44,020 nucleotides of DNA from an uncultured Oscillospiraceae bacterium. Lineage in GTDB: Bacteria; Bacillota; Clostridia; Oscillospirales; Oscillospiraceae. Below are positions 23,116 through 32,200 of this stretch, in pieces; the stretch's first letter is position 1, and every line of letters starts with the position of its first letter. The DNA lies in the NCBI GenBank assembly GCA_944385545.1, contig CALWXQ010000009.1:1-44020 (forward strand). Direction: 5' to 3'. The position numbers were made by a program, and so were the translations under genes. A model generated the notes under the pieces. It saw only the letters and a list, made by a program, of their open reading frames with translations, was not told the DNA's origin and did not search any database.

Positions 23116-26076
23116 TCATTCGGTAATGGTGAAGTCCAGGGAAGTGACCAGGCTGCCGTCAAAATAGACGCTTACATTGTAATTGCCTGGGGTCGTGGGG
23201 GCTTGGGGAAGATTCAACTCGCCATAGTGGTTATTGCCGCCGTACCAGATGTCCTTCCAGATCAGCTTTTCCTGAGAGGCCAGGGAGGGAAGCACGTTGC
23301 CGTAGCCGTCCCGGATTACGTACAGAGCTTCCATTTGGGTGCCGGGAAGGTAGAAGTTGGTGTCGGTTTTCAGACCGATGGAAATGGCTTCGCCGGAGTG
23401 GAAGCTGTTGGTGACGGCGTCGCTTCCCACACTGTCAAAGCGCCAATTCTCCTCCTCAGGCCGCTTCAGCAGGCTTGCCGTAATGTCCTGGGCGGTCAGA
23501 CCGTTGCCTTCAAAGGCCGGGCCTTCGGGACAGGTATAGGTCTGGAGATTGTTGAAGATGGAAACCGCGTCTGCCGTCTGAATGGTGAACTGATAGTTGG
23601 CGCCGGGCAGTTTTGGGGAAATGGTGGCGGAAGCCTCCGCGCATTTCATGACGTTTTCGCTGCTGCTGCCGTCAACGGTGTACATCAGCAGCCAGCCGGA
23701 GGCCGGAGCGGTGCCGGTGAACTCCCACTGGATTCCCAGAGAAGACACGTCAGAGGTGTCGGCGTGGAAGGCCGTGATGCTGATGGGGTTGGCGGTGATG
23801 CTGGCCCGGGCGGGCTGGGTCATGCCCGCGGCAGTGACCTCCACTGTGTAGCTGACGGTGGAGTCAATGCCGGTCAGCAGCACCTCCGTATCGTGGACGG
23901 TGAGCTGCTCCTCGTAGCCGTCTGCGTTGTAGCAGCGAACGGTCCAGCTGTCCACCACAATGTCGCCGGGAGAATTCCAGCGGATGGTCAGGTCGCTGCC
24001 GCCGTTGGAGACGATGGTCAGATCCTGGGCCAGAATCAGCCGGGTGACCATGTACTCCAGGGAGGTGATTCCGCTCAGGGACAGGTCTTCTCCGGCGTCC
24101 AGGGTGAAGGTGTAGACCTTGCCCACATTCAGATCCTCCAAGGTAATGGAGTGGCCGGTAAAGGTTTTGCGCTGGGCTTCCTCACCCTCGGCCTGGCAGA
24201 TCAAGGCCCATTCCTCCGGTTCCTCGCCGTCCACCGTGAAGTTCAGCATCACCGAGCCGTCCTCTTGGCCGGCTACGGCGGTGAAGGTGACGATGCTGGT
24301 GGTGGTGTCGGTGGTGAAGACTTCGGAGGTCTGCCCTACCAGGGCGTGGAAACCGTCGATGTGCAGCTCAATTTTGTACATGGTGTTGGGCTGAAGGCCG
24401 GTGAACACCGCCTGATTGGCCACCACCTGCTGGGTGGAGACATTGCCGTAGTTGTCCGCGCAGGTAACGGACAGCAGGGCGTTGTCCGTTTGCGTATCAA
24501 TGTTCACCGTCAGCTGGTTTCGTTCGCCTACAATGGAGATGCTGTCAATGCGCTGTAAGTAGAGATTTTGATAGAGCCAGAAGGCGCCGGCGCCGATCCC
24601 TGCCAGGATCAGCAGCGTCAGCAGGGTGCTCAGAATCTTTTTCGACCGTTTCTTTGCCTTATCGGAAACAAAGCCCTTACGACCTTTTTTCTTTTTTTTC
24701 GGCTCAGGCTCCGGCTGCGCAGGCTCCTCCGGAGGCAGATCCAAAAGCGTGTCCGCATCCTCAGGCTCATCCTCTTTGATGAAGGCGAAGGGATCCGTGG
24801 GTTCCGGGATCTCCGGGATCTGGGGCACGACCACAGTCTGGGGCGTTTCGTGAGAGATCAGGTCGTCGGCCTTTGCCATGATCCGGGAGAGTTCGTCGGA
24901 CATCTCATGGGGCTGGAGGGCCTCGGCGTCCTCCTCGCCGGGAAGGGTTTCGTCCTCGGCAGGCAGGGAAGGCGCCGCCTCCTGTTCGGGTTCGGCAGCG
25001 TCCGCCTCGTCCGAAGGCGCTTCCTCAACGGGGGTGGCTTCGTCAGCGTCCTGGGGAGGGGGAACCGGCTGCACGGCTTCCGCCGGAGCCAACTGCTCCG
25101 GCCCGGCATCCTCCGGCGCCGGCTCGTCCGCCGGGGGGGTGCTGGGGATATCCGGCTCCACATCCAAAGGCATGTGGACGGTGATGGGCACGTCGTTTAC
25201 CGCGTTGCGCTGCATGTAATTGACCAGAGCGTGGCCCAGATCCTTGGGATCGTCCCATCGTTGGGCGGGATCCGGATGGATGGCCTTCATAATGATCTCC
25301 GCCAGCTCGTAATCCGCGTTCACCGGGGAGGGAAGCGGCGTATCCGGGGCCTTGCCCTGGAAGGGGAGCTGACCGTCGTTGTACAGCTGATACAGGATCA
25401 TGCCCACGGCGTAGGTATCCACTGTCAGGTTCAGGGAGGCCATGGGATCGTGAAGCTCCGGCGGGGTGTACAGGCTCCGATACTTGTCAGGCAAAGCGGT
25501 GTAGCGCATGGCGTCGAGCATGACGAAGCCCAGGTCGCCGATGCGGTACTCCTTCTTTGCGGACATGAAAATGTTGCTGGGCTTCAGATCCACATACAGC
25601 GCTCCGGCCTGACGGCATACGGACAGTGCCGAGCACAGATCCAGTCCCAGGTTCATGGCCTCCAGATGGGTTACGGGATTGCGGCGAACATACTTCTCCA
25701 GAGATCGCTTGTAGCTGCCCACCAGGCAGATCTCGTAGCCCAAGCGGCGCTTGGTGATGGGCTCCATCTGCCAGCCGTCATAGGAAAGGAAGCCGTCCAG
25801 GGCGGACAGAGTTTTTAAAAGCTCTGCCTCTTTCATAATGTCTTCGCCCTGCCTGCGGAAGTAGTCCATGGCGTCCGCAGGATCCCGGTAAGCACCGGCA
25901 ATCAGCAGCGCGTCCAGCTGGGCTTGGGAAGGCGGAACGGTGATGATTTTGACGATGTATTTTTTATCGGATTTTTCCTTTATTGCGGGACAGCAGCGGA
26001 CACCGTTGTGTTCGCTCATTGGGGGGCCCATGGAGAACCCGTCCAGCAAAGGAGAAATGAGATTAGAATCTGACAA
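23116..26076 (-). CDS. Membrane protein kinase-like protein with extracellular Fn3-like modules
   Basis: A 986-residue protein. Residues from about 30 to 290 are a Ser/Thr kinase-like fold: IVKII with Lys43, YVDLKPSN (161-168) in place of HRDLKPEN, DLG (181-183) in place of DFG, TPPE in place of APE, then WDDPKDLGHAL. The Gly-rich loop is not clear. An acidic, Pro-rich linker (about 300-460), a Lys-rich stretch and one membrane span (about 481-503) follow. The extracellular half (about 505-986) has about four Fn3-like beta modules and a C-terminal beta domain; PASTA repeats are absent. The start is TTG at 26076, with GGAGG 8 bases upstream. Catalytic Lys, Asp and Asn are kept, so activity is possible but unproven. 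Ligand and targets are unknown. Confidence 0.82.
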   Translation of the reverse strand: MSDSNLISPLLDGFSMGPPMSEHNGVRCCPAIKEKSDKKYIVKIITVPPSQAQLDALLIAGAYRDPADAMDYFRRQGEDIMKEAELLKTLSALDGFLSYDGWQMEPITKRRLGYEICLVGSYKRSLEKYVRRNPVTHLEAMNLGLDLCSALSVCRQAGALYVDLKPSNIFMSAKKEYRIGDLGFVMLDAMRYTALPDKYRSLYTPPELHDPMASLNLTVDTYAVGMILYQLYNDGQLPFQGKAPDTPLPSPVNADYELAEIIMKAIHPDPAQRWDDPKDLGHALVNYMQRNAVNDVPITVHMPLDVEPDIPSTPPADEPAPEDAGPEQLAPAEAVQPVPPPQDADEATPVEEAPSDEADAAEPEQEAAPSLPAEDETLPGEEDAEALQPHEMSDELSRIMAKADDLISHETPQTVVVPQIPEIPEPTDPFAFIKEDEPEDADTLLDLPPEEPAQPEPEPKKKKKGRKGFVSDKAKKRSKKILSTLLTLLILAGIGAGAFWLYQNLYLQRIDSISIVGERNQLTVNIDTQTDNALLSVTCADNYGNVSTQQVVANQAVFTGLQPNTMYKIELHIDGFHALVGQTSEVFTTDTTTSIVTFTAVAGQEDGSVMLNFTVDGEEPEEWALICQAEGEEAQRKTFTGHSITLEDLNVGKVYTFTLDAGEDLSLSGITSLEYMVTRLILAQDLTIVSNGGSDLTIRWNSPGDIVVDSWTVRCYNADGYEEQLTVHDTEVLLTGIDSTVSYTVEVTAAGMTQPARASITANPISITAFHADTSDVSSLGIQWEFTGTAPASGWLLMYTVDGSSSENVMKCAEASATISPKLPGANYQFTIQTADAVSIFNNLQTYTCPEGPAFEGNGLTAQDITASLLKRPEEENWRFDSVGSDAVTNSFHSGEAISIGLKTDTNFYLPGTQMEALYVIRDGYGNVLPSLASQEKLIWKDIWYGGNNHYGELNLPQAPTTPGNYNVSVYFDGSLVTSLDFTITE

Positions 26077-26101
26077 ACAGATCGCCTCCTTTTACCCATC
26101 T

Positions 26102-26130
26102 ATCATAAAATAAAATGGAAAAAAAAGCAA
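26102..26130 (-). promoter_or_regulatory. Promoter of the kinase-like gene
   Basis: Minus strand TTGCTT (26125-26130), 17-base spacer, TATGAT (26102-26107). Its -35 box is 11 bases from that of the divergent promoter. Confidence 0.68.
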
Positions 26131-26141
26131 CACTTTTGTAG

Positions 26142-26170
26142 TTGTAATCTTTGGTAATGCGTGGTATAAT
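26142..26170 (+). promoter_or_regulatory. Promoter of the zinc-ribbon/Big-domain gene
   Basis: TTGTAA (26142-26147), 17-base spacer, exact TATAAT (26165-26170). Confidence 0.75.
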
Positions 26171-26219
26171 GTCAAAAATATTGATACCGACACGGTATCC
26201 GTATTGGAGGAATGAATTG

Positions 26220-27275
26220 GTGAGCAAGATTATCTGTGACATCTGCGGCACGACCTATCAGGATACGGCGGAGTGCTGCCCAATTTGCGGCTTTTCCCGG
26301 GACGCCGCCAGCGCCCTGCTGAGCGAAAGCCTGATTGACGCGGAAGATGATGTCAAAGCACGTGGCGGACGGTTTTCCGCAAAGAAGAAAAAGCAGATTT
26401 TCGATTACGATGAAGCGAACTCCGAGCCGGGGTATCCGGATCAGGAGGATGGCCCCTATGAGGAGGACGAGGAGGAATATTCTCAGGCGCCCCGGCATAA
26501 TACAGGCGCTGTGGTTTTCCTGACGGTGCTGATCGCGGTGCTGCTGTTGGCGGCTGGATTTCTGCTGGTGCGCTTTTACCTTCCCAACATGGGCGGCGAT
26601 ACGAGCCTGGATATGCCGGTGGGCGAAACCCAGGAGCAGACAGCCGACACCACGGGATATGCCATCCCCTGCACCAACCTGGTATTGACCAGCGGCAAGG
26701 CGGAACTGACCAACGAGGGCAATTATCATCTGCTGAACGTGATCGCCCTGCCGGAAAACACCACGGATAAGATCGTCTATACATCCGCCGACGAGAGCAT
26801 CGCCACTGTCAGCGAAAGCGGCCGCATCACCGCTGTCTCTGAGGGAGAGACGGTAATCTACATCACCTGCGGCAATATCCAGCAGACCTGCTCCGTGGTC
26901 TGCCGGTTCACCCCCCAGACCCAGCCCACCCAGGAGACCGAGCCCCCTGTGCAGACCACCGCGCCCCAGGAGACAGACCCCACCGAAGGAACGGCTCAGA
27001 CCACTGAGGCCACGGAAGCCACCACCGGGGTGGAGATTGATCCCAACGTGGAGCTGAAGCTGCAGAAGACGGACATTATGCTGGGCGTCTACTATGAGTA
27101 CCAGCTGAAGCTGGATTGCGAGCTGGAACAGGACGCGGTCACCTGGACTTCGGAGCATCCCCATATTGCCAGCGTTGACGATAAGGGTGTGGTCAAGGCG
27201 CTGAAGAAGGGCATCACATCCATCAAAGCAACCTACGGCGACCAGGAAGTCAGCTGCATCGTTCGTTGCGGCTAA
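26220..27275 (+). CDS. Zinc-ribbon membrane protein with extracellular Big-type Ig domains
   Basis: A 351-residue protein. The N-terminus has a zinc ribbon (CDICGTTYQDTAECCPICGF). A charged linker rich in Asp and Glu comes next, then one membrane span (AVVFLTVLIAVLLLAAGFLL). Outside lie two Big_2-like modules, each ending in the usual pattern (ATVSESGRITAVSEGETVIY; ASVDDKGVVKALKKGITSIK), separated by a Thr/Gln/Glu/Pro-rich linker. The start is GTG at 26220, ten bases past GGAGG; TTG at 26217 is also possible. It is divergent from the kinase-like gene. No enzyme motif is present; a structural or sensing role is likely. Confidence 0.82.
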   Translation: MSKIICDICGTTYQDTAECCPICGFSRDAASALLSESLIDAEDDVKARGGRFSAKKKKQIFDYDEANSEPGYPDQEDGPYEEDEEEYSQAPRHNTGAVVFLTVLIAVLLLAAGFLLVRFYLPNMGGDTSLDMPVGETQEQTADTTGYAIPCTNLVLTSGKAELTNEGNYHLLNVIALPENTTDKIVYTSADESIATVSESGRITAVSEGETVIYITCGNIQQTCSVVCRFTPQTQPTQETEPPVQTTAPQETDPTEGTAQTTEATEATTGVEIDPNVELKLQKTDIMLGVYYEYQLKLDCELEQDAVTWTSEHPHIASVDDKGVVKALKKGITSIKATYGDQEVSCIVRCG

Positions 27276-27278
27276 AAT

Positions 27279-27310
27279 ATACGGCAGCTCTTTTTCCAGA
27301 GCTGCCGTAT
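27279..27310. terminator. Terminator between the zinc-ribbon gene and the DUF378 gene
   Basis: A perfect 13-bp stem ATACGGCAGCTCT / AGAGCTGCCGTAT with a 6-base loop, between converging genes. T-rich sequence flanks both ends (CGTTTA rightward; TTTTAG leftward). Confidence 0.82.
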
Positions 27311-27313
27311 CGT

Positions 27314-27517
27314 TTATTCACCTTCGATGACCGCTTTTCTGCGAAACAGGAAAGAGATGCACCACAGGCCCGCCAGGCCGACGATGCTGTAGATCAGGCG
27401 GCTGAACAGTGTGCCGCTGCCGCCGAACAGCCACGCCACCAGGTCAAACTGGAAGATTCCTACCAGTCCCCAGTTGACGCAGCCGATGATGGACAGGATC
27501 AAAGCAAGGGTATCCAT
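27314..27517 (-). CDS. DUF378 small membrane protein
   Basis: A 67-residue protein with two membrane helices (ALILSIIGCVNWGLVGIF and a second around LIYSIVGLAGLWCISFLF), matching the DUF378/YuzA family (pattern NWGLVG.F..DLVA.LFG). No function is known. The start is the ATG at 27517, with GGAGG 11 bases before it; the ATG at 27535 overlaps that site. Confidence 0.85.
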   Translation of the reverse strand: MDTLALILSIIGCVNWGLVGIFQFDLVAWLFGGSGTLFSRLIYSIVGLAGLWCISFLFRRKAVIEGE

Positions 27518-27591
27518 AAATCCACAAACCTCCATTTCAACATTTGGATGTGGATAGGATGTACAGCTTTTCCGATTTTATCAGGACAGGA

Positions 27592-27620
27592 TTGCAAAAA
27601 ACAACGCTTTAGACTATAAT
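27592..27620 (+). promoter_or_regulatory. Promoter of ispE
   Basis: TTGCAA (27592-27597), 17-base spacer, exact TATAAT (27615-27620), 36 bases before the start codon. Confidence 0.78.
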
Positions 27621-27656
27621 GACAGAAAACCTTGTAACATTAGAGAGGGAACATCT

Positions 27657-28514
27657 ATGACGACATTGTATGAACCTGCTTACGCCAAGCTGAATCTGAC
27701 GCTGGACGTTCTGGGAAAACGGGAGGACGGCTATCACGATCTGCAAAGCGTGATGCAGACCATTTCCATTCGGGACGATGTGGAGATTGACGTGGGTACC
27801 GGCAAGGATTGGACGCTTCTGTGCTCCATGGAGGGCATTCCCACCGATGAAAGGAATCTGGCGATGAAGGCGGCAAGGGTGTACTGCGACGCCATGAAGA
27901 AGGATCCCCAGGGCCTGGAGATCCGGATTACCAAGCGCATCCCCTCCGGCGCGGGAATGGGCGGCGGCAGCGCCGACGCCGCGGCGGTGCTTCGGGCGCT
28001 GAACCGGCACTACGGGCAGCCCCTTTCTGTGCTGGCCCTGGCGGAGCTGGGGGCTCAGGTGGGCAGCGACGTGCCCTTCTGTACCCTGTGCGGTACGGCT
28101 ATGGTGGAAGGCAGAGGAGAGCGGCTGCGCAAGCTGCCGGATATGCCCGACTGCGTCTTTGTGGTGTGCAAGCCGGAGTTCTCCGTCTCCACACCGGAGC
28201 TGTATGCCAGGATCGATGCCGTGGCCATCCCCATGCGTCCGGACAACCGGGCCATGGAAAGCGCTCTGCTGGCCGGGGATCTGGGGGCGGTGGCGGAGCA
28301 GGTATACAACGTATTTGACCCGGTGGTCACGGCGGAGCATCTGGAGCTGAACTATATCAAGTCCATTTGCAACAGCTACGGCTCCCTGGCCCAGCAGATG
28401 ACTGGCTCCGGTTCCGCGGTGTTCGCGATCCTGCCCAATTTTGAGTATGCCGCCGTGGTGTGCAATATGCTCAAGGAGAACTATCCGCAGGTCTATATCG
28501 CCAAACCTGTATAA
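27657..28514 (+). CDS. ispE: 4-diphosphocytidyl-2-C-methyl-D-erythritol kinase
   Basis: A 285-residue GHMP kinase of the MEP isoprenoid pathway. The N-terminus AYAKLNLTLDVLGKREDGYHDLQSVMQ and the ATP loop PSGAGMGGGSADAAAVLRALN are standard; GSDVPF and MTGSGSAVFAI near the C-terminus complete the family pattern. The gene has its own promoter and terminator. It indicates that isoprenoids are made by the MEP route. Confidence 0.96.
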   Translation: MTTLYEPAYAKLNLTLDVLGKREDGYHDLQSVMQTISIRDDVEIDVGTGKDWTLLCSMEGIPTDERNLAMKAARVYCDAMKKDPQGLEIRITKRIPSGAGMGGGSADAAAVLRALNRHYGQPLSVLALAELGAQVGSDVPFCTLCGTAMVEGRGERLRKLPDMPDCVFVVCKPEFSVSTPELYARIDAVAIPMRPDNRAMESALLAGDLGAVAEQVYNVFDPVVTAEHLELNYIKSICNSYGSLAQQMTGSGSAVFAILPNFEYAAVVCNMLKENYPQVYIAKPV

Positions 28515-28528
28515 TTTTGCCAAAAGCT

Positions 28529-28567
28529 GCCCATACTGATGGTAATTCAGTATGGGCGGTGTTTTTT
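28529..28567 (+). terminator. Terminator of ispE abutting the spoIIR start
   Basis: A perfect 11-bp stem GCCCATACTGA / TCAGTATGGGC (7-base loop), then GGTG and six T. The T-run ends at the base before the spoIIR ATG. Confidence 0.82.
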
Positions 28568-29179
28568 ATGGGAAAATTGGTAAGAAATCTCATGCTATGC
28601 CTGCTTCTGGCGGCGGGCGTATGGTGCGGGACGCTATTGGCAGACCGGCAGCGGCTCAATGAGGAGCTGATCCGGCTGCATGTGGTGGCAAATTCTGACA
28701 GCCGGGAAGATCAGCAGGTCAAGCTCCTGGTTCGGGACGCGGTGCTGCAAAGCATTCAGGAGGATCTTGCCGGGATCGCCGACGTGGAAGCCGCCAAGGC
28801 ATATCTGCAAGAGAATCTGCAGGTAATCCGCGCCGCGGCACGGAAGACGCTGGAGGCAGCGGGCTTTGACGGGGATGTGACGGTGAGCCTGTGCCGGGAA
28901 GCCTTTGATACCCGGGTCTATGATACCTTTACCCTGCCTGCCGGGATCTACGACGCGCTGCGCGTTACCATTGGCAGCGGGGAGGGACATAACTGGTGGT
29001 GCGTGGCCTTTCCGGAATTGTGTCTGCCCCAGACGGAGGAAGGCTTTGCCGATGCCGCCGCCGGAGCCGGCTTTTCCCCATCGCTGCGGGGAGCCCTGAC
29101 CGGGGAAGAAGAACATCATGTGCGCTTCTACTTCCTGGATCTGCTGGGCAGGCTGGAGAATTCCCTGTTCGGCCAATAA
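28568..29179 (+). CDS. spoIIR: Stage II sporulation protein R
   Basis: A 203-residue secreted signalling protein. In Bacillus it is made in the forespore and triggers SpoIIGA to process pro-sigma-E in the mother cell. An N-terminal signal or membrane segment (LMLCLLLAAGVWCGTLL) is followed by the family mark LIRLHVVANSDSREDQQVKL and by GEGHNWWCVAFPELCLP. The ATG at 28568 lies directly after the T-run of the ispE terminator, so the gene is probably read from a sporulation promoter inside ispE or close by; none could be assigned with confidence. The only SD-like sequence is GGCGG, in the 3' arm of that hairpin. Confidence 0.93.
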   Translation: MGKLVRNLMLCLLLAAGVWCGTLLADRQRLNEELIRLHVVANSDSREDQQVKLLVRDAVLQSIQEDLAGIADVEAAKAYLQENLQVIRAAARKTLEAAGFDGDVTVSLCREAFDTRVYDTFTLPAGIYDALRVTIGSGEGHNWWCVAFPELCLPQTEEGFADAAAGAGFSPSLRGALTGEEEHHVRFYFLDLLGRLENSLFGQ

Positions 29180-29187
29180 CTGCCGCA

Positions 29188-29216
29188 TTGCGCCGGAGGG
29201 GAAAATGTGATATGAT
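29188..29216 (+). promoter_or_regulatory. Promoter of addBA
   Basis: TTGCGC (29188-29193), 17-base spacer, TATGAT (29211-29216), 22 bases before the addB start codon. Confidence 0.6.
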
Positions 29217-29238
29217 GGCGGAAAAAGGAGGTGTCCCT

Positions 29239-32200
29239 ATGCTGCGACTGCTGCTGGGAAAAGACTGGACAGCCAATCGGGAGGAGATCCTTCGCCGCAT
29301 TGCCGGGGATATCCGCCAGCGGAAGGAAAACCGGATCCTGATGGTTCCGGAGCTGATCAGCCATGAAACGGAGCGGCTGCTCTGCGCCGCCGGAGGTGAT
29401 ACCGCCAGCCGGTATGCGGAGGTGCTGTCCTTTACCCGGCTGGCCCGAAGGGTTTCGGATACCATGGGAAGCGCCGCCAGGGAATGTCTGGACAACGGAG
29501 GACGGGTGGTGGCCATGGCGGCCACGGCACGTCAGCTCAGCAGCCGGTTGAAGGCCTATGCCGCGGTGGAGACCAGACCGGAGTTTCTCACCGGCCTGAT
29601 CGACGCGGTGGATGAGTTCAAGCGCTGCTGCATTACCGGACGGGATCTGAGCTTGGCCGCGGCCCAGACCCAGGGCAGCCTGGCGCAGAAGCTGGAGGAG
29701 CTGTCGCTGCTTATGGAGGGCTATGACAGCCTGTGCAGCCGGGGCAAGCGAGATCCCCGGGATCAGATGACCTGGCTCCTGGAGCAGCTGGAGGCAGGCA
29801 GCTTTGGAGAAGACCATGTGTTTTACATAGACGGATTCCCGGACTTTACCCGGCAGAATCTGGCGATCTTGGAGCATTTGATAAAGGTATCGCCTTGTGT
29901 AACGGTGAGCCTTACCTGTGACCGGCCGGATACCGTTTTGCTGGCCTTTGAGAAAGCGGCCCAGACCGCCCGGGAGCTGCTGCTGTGTGCCCGCCGGGCC
30001 GGAGTGGAGGCCCACATGGAAACAGTCCCCCAGCGGCAGACACCTGCGGCCCGCGTCCGGGAACGGATCTTTCAGGGAAGCATCGTCCAGGGAGAGGCAA
30101 AGGGGAAGCTGTTCGCCTATCGTGCCGGAGACCCCTACCGGGCGTGCCTGCACGGGGCGCAGCAGGTTTTGGAGCTGGTGAACAAAGGATGCCGCTACCG
30201 GGATATCGCCCTGGTGTGCACGGATATGGGGGTGTATCAGCCCCTGGCGGAGCTGATCTTCCACCGCTTCCACATCCCGCTGTACCGATCCGGTACGGAG
30301 GAAATTTTGCACAAAAATGTTATGTCTACTGTTTTAACGGCCCTGGACGCGGCGTTCAGCGGCTTTGATCAGCGGATGACCCTGGGTTATCTGCGCTCAG
30401 CCCTGTCTCCCATCAGCCCGGACACCTGTGACCAAATAGAGAATTATGCCATTGTCTGGGGGATCCGGGGACAGAAATGGACAGTGGATTGGGAAAATCA
30501 CCCCCAGGGCCTGGGAGGCATATGGCGCGAGGAAGACAGGCAGCTGCTCGGACAGCTCAACCAGGCCCGGGACGCCGCGATCACGCCCTTGGTGCGTTTG
30601 CGCCAGGGGTTCCGGGAGGCGGCGGACCTGCGGGGGCAGGTGACGGCGCTGTATGGCTTTCTGGAGGAGATCGGCCTGGAGCGGCGGCTTGCCCGGATAG
30701 CCGGGGAACTGGACGCCGCGGGAGACAACCGGGAGGCCCAGATTCTGAACCAGCTTTGGGAGATCCTGCTGTCGGCTCTGGAGCAGATGTATGACGTACT
30801 GGGCCAGACCCATTGGGAGCCGGAGCAGTTTACCCGGCTGCTGCGGCTGCTCCTGAGCCAGTATGATGTGGGCACCATCCCGCCGGTGCTGGACGCGGTG
30901 CAAATGGGGCCGGTGGGCGCCATGCGCTGCAACCGGCAGAAGCATCTGATCCTGCTGGGAGCGGAGGAAGGGAGTCTTCCCGGCTATACCGGTTCCGTCG
31001 GTGTGCTCACTGACCAGGAGCGCACGATCCTGCGAGGATTGGGCGTTCCCTTGACCGGCGGCGCCATGGAGGGCATCCAGGCAGAATTCGCGGAGATCTA
31101 TGGGGTCTTCTGCGGCGCCGAGGAATCCATTCAGGTCTACTGCGCCGGGGAGCAGCCTTCCTTTGTGTTCCGGCGGCTGGCTCAGATGGCGGGAGGCGAG
31201 ACGGAGGCGGAGCCGGAGCTGGGCTTTGCCCGGGCGGACGGCTTTGAGGCCGGAGCCTTCCTGGCCCGGTGGGAGGCCCGGGATGCTGCGGCGCGGCTGG
31301 GCGTTCTGGAGGGGTATGAGCAGACCCGCAGGCGGCGGGATTATACCCTGGGCCAGGTGCGCCCGGAAACCATCCGACGATTATACGGACAGACGCTGAA
31401 TCTGTCTGCCTCACAGATCGACCGGCAGGCGGAGTGCCGCCTGTCCTATTTCCTGAAATACGGACTGCGGGCCAAGGAGCGGAAGGAAGCGACGGTGGAT
31501 CCCGCGGAATTCGGCACCTATGTCCACGCGGTTTTGGAGAACACCGCCCGCTGTATCCGGGATCTGGGGGGCTTTCATCAGGTATCCCTGGAGCAGACCC
31601 TGGAGCTGGCCCACCGGTTCAGCGACGAATATGCCCGGCAGCGCTTCAGTCAGCTGGAGTCCCAGCGAATGCGCTACCTGTTCCGCCGGAATGTGCGGGA
31701 ACTGGATATGGTGGTGCGGGAGCTATGGCAGGAGCTGCGGGAATCCCTGTTCGAACCGGCGGATTTCGAGGTGAATTTCGGGAACGGGGAGGGCCTGCCT
31801 CCCATTCCCATCCCCAATCAGGGCATGAACGCCATTTTGCGCGGGTTTGTGGATCGGGTGGATACCTGGAACGGCGGCGGCAGCGTCTATTACCGGGTGG
31901 TGGATTATAAGACCGGAAAAAAGGATTTTGACTACTGCGATGTATTCAACGGCGTGGGGCTGCAAATGCTGCTGTACCTGTTCGCCCTGCGCGACAGCGG
32001 CCACCAGGGCCTGGGCCCGGGCCCCATTCCTGCGGGGGTGCAGTATTTTCCCGCCCGGGCGCCCTTCCTTTCGGCGGAGGGAAAGCTCACCCCGGAGGAA
32101 GCGGAGGAGGCCAGGAAGGACGAGCGCAAGCGCAAGGGCCTTCTCCTGTCCGACCAGGCGGTGCTGAAGGCCATGGAGCCGGGAGACCGCCCCAAACGGC

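Noticed and set aside
23203-25818. Long plus-strand frames (451 and 416 codons) opposite the kinase-like gene
   Set aside because: Shadow frames full of Gly, Val, Gln and Arg with no recognisable domain. The minus strand encodes kinase, membrane span and Fn3-like modules.
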